Source of the DNA: Sporosarcina sp. ACRSL
Lineage (GTDB): Bacteria > Bacillota > Bacilli > Bacillales_A > Planococcaceae
Length of the DNA: 64,000 bases
Assembly (NCBI RefSeq): GCF_022346605.1
Contig: NZ_JAKRNT010000003.1
Span: forward strand, 124,001-188,000
Reading direction: 5' to 3'
Position numbers and translations under genes: made by a program. Under the pieces are notes generated by a model. That model saw only the letters and a program-made list of their open reading frames with translations. It ran no database searches and was not told the DNA's origin. Below, in pieces: positions 58,638 to 64,000 of this stretch (the stretch's first letter is position 1; each line of letters opens with the position of its first letter).

Positions 58638-60455
58638 TTATCGATTACCGCGATTCGGATCAAACGGGTAGTCTTCACCCGGATCAGTATCATTATAGCC
58701 GTCTTTATTTGCTTCGTTCGTTCTTGTCGGATCATGGTCCTCGAACGCATCCGTCATATTTGAATCTGCTGGGTCGGATAATGGCAGCTCATCCGAAGGC
58801 AAGTTGCCTGTTCGTGGTTCATAATCCCGCTCATTCGGATAGTCTCTGCCATTTCTCATTGTGGGCGCTTCATGTTGCTTCGCTGTTTGATCAACCGCAT
58901 TTTGAGCTTTATTCACGGATTGTCTTGCCTCCCTCTTCATTTCGTTCTTTTCCTGTTCCCACTTCTCTTTGGAAACATCCGCATTTTGCAAACTGCTTTC
59001 CATTTTCGATAAATATCGGGCAGCGTGCTCACGTCCGCCTAATCCGAAGGCCAAGCCGAACGCTAATGCGACACCTCCAAGGATGAGGATGAATGCCGCG
59101 TTAATAATTGCTGGAGCAATGCCGAGCTGGCTCAATGCCATGAAGAATGCGAACGCTAAAATCGCATATTTCGCTACGTATCGCAATACGTGAGGTTTGC
59201 CTGTTTGTGTCGTCATGATGCTGCCGACAAATTTCTCGGCTAGATTTGCGAGCCAGAACCCAATCGCCAAAATGACAACTGCCGCTACTACCATTGGCAA
59301 GTATGCAAATATGGCGGTTGCGAGTGTCACCATGAAGTTCAGGTCGAGAATTTGAAGTGCTTCAACGACGAACAACAAAATGATAACGACTTGGACAATC
59401 GTACCGATAATTTGAGAGAACGTCGGCATTGTTGCGCTCGAACGCACACCGATCTTTCTGGAAATCGAGTTGATGCCGAGATTATCCAATAAGGAGATGA
59501 CAATCCCCTTCACCCACTTCGCCAAGTAAATGCCGACCAAAACGAGGACAATGGCAACCGCAATTTTCGGCAGCATCGTCATAATGTCGTTCAACATCGC
59601 GATGGCTGGTTGTGAAATTCCTTCAAGATCTAATACTTCCAATGCGGAAACCGTCACCGGAATCATGATGAGAACGAATACGATCGTGCCGACGATTCCA
59701 GAGATGCTTGTCCCGGTCGGACTCGCAGTGGATTTCAGCTTATGTGCAAATCTATCGACGCCAACCGATTCAAGCAGCTTTGTTACGATTGTACGGACGA
59801 TATTCGCGACAACCCATCCAACCGCAAATATTAGTGCTGCGCCGACTAGCTTCGGAATGAAATTCATGAAACTCGTAAGCATTCCTTCGAACGGTCCGCT
59901 AATGCCACTCAGGCCGAGCGCATGAAGAATGGCCGGTACAAATAACAGCAAGATGATATAGAACGCAATATTCGCTGCCGTTTCGACCCATTTCGACTTG
60001 TCGATTGCGTCAGGGGACCCCCCTACCTTGGCGACGTATTTATTCAATTTCATCTTGCCGCCGACTGCCAAAATCACTTTTTTGACAATCAATGCAAGAA
60101 CCCAGGCCAATAGTAGAATGAGCCCAGCTTTCAAGATGCCAAGAACCGCTCCGCCGATTCCCGAATACATCGTCATGAATGGCGTGGCAATCATTGAGGC
60201 ATTCATGATATTAAAGAAGAGAAGGAATGCTAATAGAAGGATTCCGAAGAAGAACACTTTACTGATGATCTTTTCCACATTCCATTTTCCTTCTTTGACA
60301 TCAAGCCTTTCATTGACCCTCGATTTCTTCAAACGTCTGTACACCGCGTTTTCGACAGCTTTCGCAATGAAAAAGCCGATCAGCAAGACGAGTAAGCCGA
60401 GAATCAATTCAGGCAGCCAACTTAGCATATTGGCAACATACATATCTCTATACAT
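58638..60455 (-). CDS. Mechanosensitive-channel-family membrane protein with TM-helix repeats
   Basis: A 605-residue membrane protein with about 10-11 hydrophobic segments. Repeated segments with WLPELILGLLVLLIGFFIAKAVENAVYRRLK, LVGAALIFAVGWVVANIVRTIVTKLLESVGVDRFAHKL, KIAVAIVLVLVGIYLAKWVKGIVISLLDNLGI and MVVAAVVILAIGFWLANLAEKFVGSI resemble the conserved TM-helix repeat of small mechanosensitive channel-like proteins. A hydrophilic C-terminal tail (~100 aa) is rich in Arg, Asn and Pro. GGAGGACGCGGA before ATG. Channel function is inference. Confidence 0.85.
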   Translation of the reverse strand: MYRDMYVANMLSWLPELILGLLVLLIGFFIAKAVENAVYRRLKKSRVNERLDVKEGKWNVEKIISKVFFFGILLLAFLLFFNIMNASMIATPFMTMYSGIGGAVLGILKAGLILLLAWVLALIVKKVILAVGGKMKLNKYVAKVGGSPDAIDKSKWVETAANIAFYIILLLFVPAILHALGLSGISGPFEGMLTSFMNFIPKLVGAALIFAVGWVVANIVRTIVTKLLESVGVDRFAHKLKSTASPTGTSISGIVGTIVFVLIMIPVTVSALEVLDLEGISQPAIAMLNDIMTMLPKIAVAIVLVLVGIYLAKWVKGIVISLLDNLGINSISRKIGVRSSATMPTFSQIIGTIVQVVIILLFVVEALQILDLNFMVTLATAIFAYLPMVVAAVVILAIGFWLANLAEKFVGSIMTTQTGKPHVLRYVAKYAILAFAFFMALSQLGIAPAIINAAFILILGGVALAFGLAFGLGGREHAARYLSKMESSLQNADVSKEKWEQEKNEMKREARQSVNKAQNAVDQTAKQHEAPTMRNGRDYPNERDYEPRTGNLPSDELPLSDPADSNMTDAFEDHDPTRTNEANKDGYNDTDPGEDYPFDPNRGNR

Positions 60456-60952
60456 TCCGCGTCCTCCATTCAGTTAGGTAGTCTAGTTATGCTATTCCTA
60501 TAAACGTGGAGAACTAAACCTTCTAGTCTATTGAATTCTGATTGTGATGTCGACTTTGGGCGCGGGAGTCTTTGCTTAAGTGCACGCATTTTTTCGTTCG
60601 CGATTCCCATAAAAAAGTATAAGGCCTTTGATTAGAAGATCCTGATTGGAGTAATAAAATGTAATTCATTGCAAAGGTAAAGGTAATCTTTCGTGTAACA
60701 AGCATCGATACTAAACAGCACCTCTCTATCAAATAGGAGGATGCTGTTAGTTTTTCACAAAATTTATGGTACGGTTCTCCTCGTTGTATCTAAATGAGGG
60801 TTATATTTTCTAGTAAAGAAAGGAGTTGTATTTTACCCTTCTTGCAAAATCTTCAAGTACAGTAAACACAAAATATTATTCCTTAGCTTTCATTCTAAAT
60901 AGTAAATAGGAGAAATATCATGTACTAACATCAGTAAAGAGGGAGGATATAA
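60456..60952. other. Intergenic region with an orphan terminator, before the NCS2 permease
   Basis: This is about 500 bp without a gene. On the plus strand a weak promoter (TTGATT at 60628, TAATAA at 60652, 18-bp gap) is followed by a leader and a terminator hairpin (60714-60757), then ~195 bp to the permease TTG start (GGGAGG upstream). I found no PyrR loop, purine riboswitch or other known leader element. The pattern could be an attenuated leader or a short non-coding RNA. Confidence 0.4.
60714..60757 (+). terminator. Plus-strand terminator upstream of the NCS2 permease
   Basis: AACAGCA pairs with TGCTGTT, with inner CCTC/GAGG pairs and a TCAAA loop, followed by AGTTTTT. No plus-strand gene ends here; the upstream neighbour is on the minus strand and starts at 60,455. 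Confidence 0.65.
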
Positions 60953-62119
60953 TTGAAAGGTTTTTTGAAAGCGTTTCCATTATCATTACAGCATTTGTTT
61001 GCGATGTTTGGTGCGACAATTTTAGTTCCCGCACTAACCGGTCTTGATCCAGGAAGTGCACTTGTTGCCAGTGGTGTAGGAACATTGATTTTCCATCTAA
61101 TTACGCGAGGAAAGGTTCCTACTTATTTAGGTTCATCTTTTGCTTTCATTGCTCCTCTAGCATTGTATGCAGGAGAGTTAAATTCACCCGGTCAAGCAGT
61201 TGCAGGTCTTATCGCTGTTTCCATTGTTTATGCCATTGTTGCCATTATCATTTCATCTGTCGGCATTGACAAAGTCCGAAAAGCAATTCCTCCTGTTGTT
61301 GTTGGACCAGTAGTCAGTATCATCGGTCTTGCACTAGCAACCACGGCGGTGACCAACATGGCTGCAATCAATTGGGATGTAGCTATCGTCAGCCTCCTTG
61401 CTGCAATCTTTGCTACGCTTGCAGGTACTAAGACGATCCGTATTTTCCCGCTCATCATTGGTCTAGGAGTAGGTTATATTTATGCAATGGTTCGTGGATT
61501 AGTCGATTTTAGTACCATCGCCAGTGCACCAGTGTTTGCCCTTCCACAATTCATAATGCCAGAATTCACGTGGGTCGTCGTCTTCGGGATGGCGCCGATT
61601 GCCTTGGTTACTATCATCGAAGACCTTGGACATATGTTGGTACTAAAAGAAATTACTGATAAAGACGTAATAAAGGATCCTGGGTTTTCAAGCGTCTTAT
61701 GGGGAAATGGTCTTGCAACATTAATCTCAGGGCTCATCGGCGGGCCTGCACAAACGACTTACGCAGAAAACCTCGGAGTTTTAGCCATCACACGCCAATT
61801 TTCCAGTAGAATCATTCAAGGTGCTGCTGTTATTGCGATTCTTCTAGGTCTGTTCGGTAAAGTTGGAGCCGCTATCCAATCCATTCCAGTTGCCGTGATG
61901 GGCGGCATCTGTATCTTGTTATTCGGTATGATTGCAGGCATGGGGATCCGTCACGTCATTGAGGAAAAAGTTAATCTGTCGAACATGAAAAATTTGGTCA
62001 TTGTCGCAGTTATCTTTATCATCGGAGTTGGATACGCAAATGGTATCGCCTATGCAACGATTGCTGGATTGCTCATTTATTGGCTCGTACCTGATTTTAC
62101 AACAAAGAATGAAAGTTAA
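60953..62119 (+). CDS. NCS2-family uracil/xanthine permease
   Basis: A 388-residue permease with about 12 hydrophobic segments. PLSLQHLFAMFGATILVPALTG, GLIGGPAQTTYAENLGVLAITR and PVAVMGGICILLFGMIAGMGIRHVIE are diagnostic of the UraA-type nucleobase/ascorbate family. It would import uracil, feeding the pyrimidine degradation genes at 5-15 kb, or xanthine. It is somewhat shorter than usual. TTG at 60,953 has GGGAGGATATAA upstream. Confidence 0.9.
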   Translation: MKGFLKAFPLSLQHLFAMFGATILVPALTGLDPGSALVASGVGTLIFHLITRGKVPTYLGSSFAFIAPLALYAGELNSPGQAVAGLIAVSIVYAIVAIIISSVGIDKVRKAIPPVVVGPVVSIIGLALATTAVTNMAAINWDVAIVSLLAAIFATLAGTKTIRIFPLIIGLGVGYIYAMVRGLVDFSTIASAPVFALPQFIMPEFTWVVVFGMAPIALVTIIEDLGHMLVLKEITDKDVIKDPGFSSVLWGNGLATLISGLIGGPAQTTYAENLGVLAITRQFSSRIIQGAAVIAILLGLFGKVGAAIQSIPVAVMGGICILLFGMIAGMGIRHVIEEKVNLSNMKNLVIVAVIFIIGVGYANGIAYATIAGLLIYWLVPDFTTKNES

Positions 62120-62123
62120 TATG

Positions 62124-62172
62124 AAAAGGTCGTTCCACACAACACGTTTGTGTGGAACGGCCTTTTTTTTAA
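62124..62172 (+). terminator. Intrinsic terminator after the NCS2 permease
   Basis: GTTCCACACA pairs with TGTGTGGAAC over a short loop, extended by AAGG(T)C/G(G)CCTT, and is followed by eight T. Confidence 0.92.
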
Positions 62173-62270
62173 GTAAGCCATCGGGCAAAGGCAAGGCATT
62201 CAAAACATCATTTACTTATGATAAGGTTCGCCGTATCAATTTAAAGGTAGCAAAGTTCTATATATACTAA

Positions 62271-62321
62271 TGAGGACAAGCAAAATGAAAGTAGTTAAGA
62301 TACTCCTTTTACTTGTCCTCA
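62271..62321. repeat. 10-bp inverted repeat with 31-bp loop, near the S8 protease gene end
   Basis: TGAGGACAAG pairs with CTTGTCCTCA, 31 bp apart, about 40 bp beyond the protease stop. The loop is long for a terminator. It marks the edge where base composition becomes clearly AT-richer. Confidence 0.5.
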
Positions 62322-62359
62322 AAAATTTATGTTGTTGAAACATCTGTCTTTCCTGGTTC

Positions 62360-64000
62360 TTATCTAATTCGAACCCTTTGTTGAATTGCAGTTCTAATTT
62401 CTGAATATACCTTTATATCTTGTGAATGCTCAACCATTACTGATATACAGTAATTTTGTTGGTGATTTTCATCAACTATCCACTTATTTGAATTGATGAC
62501 TACTAAGGTAAGAGGTGAGCTGGGTAATGCTTTCGGTTCTCTTTTATATTCTTTAACTCCCTTTTGATGACATCCACTATTCCTAATGGTTGGTCCTGGG
62601 TTAAATTCAATTTCATATTTATCTAATTCGCCTATAACAGCTTCATCATCAGAAAAGTCATATTCTGCAAATTTTTCAGCTATAACATTTTGATTAATAG
62701 AATGATAGAGTTTAAATTGCATACGATTCCCTAAATAGCTGTCACCTCTTGTCATTCTTGTAATTGGATCAAAAGTTAAAGCAACAGATATTCGTTTATA
62801 TCCTTTTGTTTCAAAAAATAATTGTGGCAGATCAAACGAATAAACTTGTACCTTATCTAATCCAATAACTCCCTCATCAAGTAACAACACTCTATTATCA
62901 AGTGAAGAAATAGCCCTATCATAGCTCGGTAGTCCATATCCTCTAACTTTTAGTAATGACTTTTCTTTATTAGTATCAGTTCCATTAAATCCATCAATTT
63001 TTATCATTTCTGTTGATTGTAATAAAAGATTTTTTAAGTAGTTTGCTGACTTATCTGGATATTCATTAGCTATCTGACCTAATATATGGGTAATCATTGG
63101 TGCTGAAAAACTTGTACCATAACTAAAATTGAATAGCTTTTCAGTAGGGTTATTTGATAACAGAGGGAGTTTGCCACCATTATCTTCATTAATTCTTCCA
63201 AACTCTTTTTTTAATATCATATTTCCACCATAGTGAACCACTTCAGGCTTAACCATTCCGTTAATTCCAAATCCAGTACGGGTAAATGGAGATGATTCAA
63301 GGTGTTGCGCAATTGGAATATGTAAAATAGATTTATGGCCATCCATAGATTGTTCTTGTATTGTCACTTCTTGAGCTATTGATCCAACAGTTAGAGAAAG
63401 TGCAGATGTAGCTGGATTAATTATTCTAAAATAATCACTTTCGACCAAGTAATTAGGGTAATTTTCAATAATTTCTTCTAACTCATCATAAATCATTCTT
63501 GGATCAGAATTCCCAGCAGATACAACAAACACAACATCCTCATATTCATAGGCTAACTCATCTAATAATGCCGCTAATGGGAACTGTCTATTGTTTTTGT
63601 CCATTAATGATTCATTCGCATTTCCAAACGATAGATTAACAACCTTGATTCTATAACTTTCATTATTAAGAAAACTCCTGACAGCCATATTTAACTGGTT
63701 CTCAAAGAGTTTTTCCTCGTCATAGACGGGATAGAAGTTTCCTCGTAAATCTTCTACTCCATACATAACTTTTGCAGAAAATAGCCAATTTGATGGTTGA
63801 AATATACCTTCATTGATTCTTTGTTTTATATCACCATATAAAGCTACCCCTCCGACAGCTGTCCCATGTCCAACTTTATCTTGAAGTTCTTTTTCTACTT
63901 CTTGAAAATTTTCCTCATCTCCAACAGCCTTTTCCAATAATGGATGATTAGAAGTTATCCCCGAATCAATAACTAACACACCTACCGATTCATCATCTGG
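62360..64000 (-). CDS. Subtilisin-like (S8) serine protease, N-terminus cut by window edge
   Basis: The frame is open from the window edge for 546 codons. The S8 triad is visible: Asp in VLVIDSGITSNHP, His in KVGHGTAVGG, and Ser in YGTSFSAPMITHI; oxyanion Asn is in VVSAGNSDP. No secretion signal can be judged because the N-terminus is missing; the visible part has an insertion between His and Ser and a long C-terminal beta-rich region. The DNA is AT-rich and unlike its neighbours. S8 proteases of this shape next to an AAA ATPase form the IetAS defence pair, so the gene just off the right edge is decisive. Confidence 0.85.
   Translation of the reverse strand, partial: PDDESVGVLVIDSGITSNHPLLEKAVGDEENFQEVEKELQDKVGHGTAVGGVALYGDIKQRINEGIFQPSNWLFSAKVMYGVEDLRGNFYPVYDEEKLFENQLNMAVRSFLNNESYRIKVVNLSFGNANESLMDKNNRQFPLAALLDELAYEYEDVVFVVSAGNSDPRMIYDELEEIIENYPNYLVESDYFRIINPATSALSLTVGSIAQEVTIQEQSMDGHKSILHIPIAQHLESSPFTRTGFGINGMVKPEVVHYGGNMILKKEFGRINEDNGGKLPLLSNNPTEKLFNFSYGTSFSAPMITHILGQIANEYPDKSANYLKNLLLQSTEMIKIDGFNGTDTNKEKSLLKVRGYGLPSYDRAISSLDNRVLLLDEGVIGLDKVQVYSFDLPQLFFETKGYKRISVALTFDPITRMTRGDSYLGNRMQFKLYHSINQNVIAEKFAEYDFSDDEAVIGELDKYEIEFNPGPTIRNSGCHQKGVKEYKREPKALPSSPLTLVVINSNKWIVDENHQQNYCISVMVEHSQDIKVYSEIRTAIQQRVRIR

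Noticed and set aside
60456-60952. Purine riboswitch or PyrR attenuator before the permease
   Set aside because: The conserved loop sequences of these elements could not be found by eye; only a terminator and a weak promoter are visible.
62172-62270. Remnant of a coding region beyond the NCS2 gene
   Set aside because: A short open frame continues past the terminator but has no start or binding site and no recognised similarity.

Overview
The window looks like chromosome of a low-to-moderate GC Gram-positive bacterium of the order Bacillales, most likely Planococcaceae (Sporosarcina-like). This rests on AGGAGG-type ribosome binding sites, frequent TTG/GTG starts, BceR-like and LiaFSR regulators, YhfI-, GrpB- and DinB-like accessory genes, and intergenic 21-bp tandem repeats. 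No 16S or tRNA gene is present, so the genus is an inference. Most genes are on the minus strand. No rRNA, tRNA, insertion sequence or CRISPR array was found.

Layout. 0-5.4 kb: the start of a BceR-like response regulator, a 20-unit repeat array, a NERD-domain protein and small enzymes (VOC, nucleotidyltransferase, isochorismatase-like hydrolase, uracil-DNA-glycosylase-like protein). 5.4-15.7 kb: a complete reductive pyrimidine degradation locus. A minus-strand operon (carbamoylase, dihydropyrimidinase, PreT, PreA, NCS1 permease, small protein) is divergent from a plus-strand pair (omega-aminotransferase, CoA-acylating semialdehyde dehydrogenase), giving a route from uracil through beta-alanine to acetyl-CoA. 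15.8-30 kb: an accessory region of small housekeeping or resistance-like genes (methyltransferases, kinase and aminoglycoside-phosphotransferase folds, nucleotidyltransferases, GNAT, DinB, VOC, an ECF-like sigma factor, ArsR plus SRPBCC-PDZ). It includes a well-formed attenuation leader (promoter, 22-codon leader ORF, terminator) in front of a phosphotransferase. 30-37.4 kb: an aromatic degradation operon (HpaB/PheA-type monooxygenase, flavin reductase, intradiol dioxygenase, muconate cycloisomerase, enol-lactonase, CMD-family protein, 3-oxoadipate CoA-transferase) that lacks a recognisable muconolactone isomerase. 37.7-41.5 kb: glycerate/gluconate permease and glycerate kinase, divergent from a CdaR regulator. 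41.7-49.4 kb: a YhfI-like hydrolase, two PepSY proteins with a YkoGH-like two-component system, UppP, a DedA protein and a DUF4139 protein. 49.9-54.7 kb: a fatty-acid oxidation operon (acyl-CoA ligase, acyl-CoA dehydrogenase, SDR, thiolase). 54.9-58.4 kb: a LiaI-like, LiaH, LiaF, LiaS, LiaR envelope-stress locus. 58.6-62.1 kb: a large mechanosensitive-channel-family protein and an NCS2 uracil/xanthine permease. 62.4 kb to the end: a subtilisin-like protease in visibly AT-richer DNA, running off the right edge.

The most unusual signal is a family of intergenic arrays with the core TTATCACC(A/G)(C)CT. Five arrays hold about 56 units, almost all spaced exactly 21 bp (two helical turns). All five have the core on the same DNA strand, although neighbouring genes run in both directions. 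A sixth array with a different core (GCGCATAACT) has the same spacing. Their function is not known to me; they are not protein-coding and not CRISPR.
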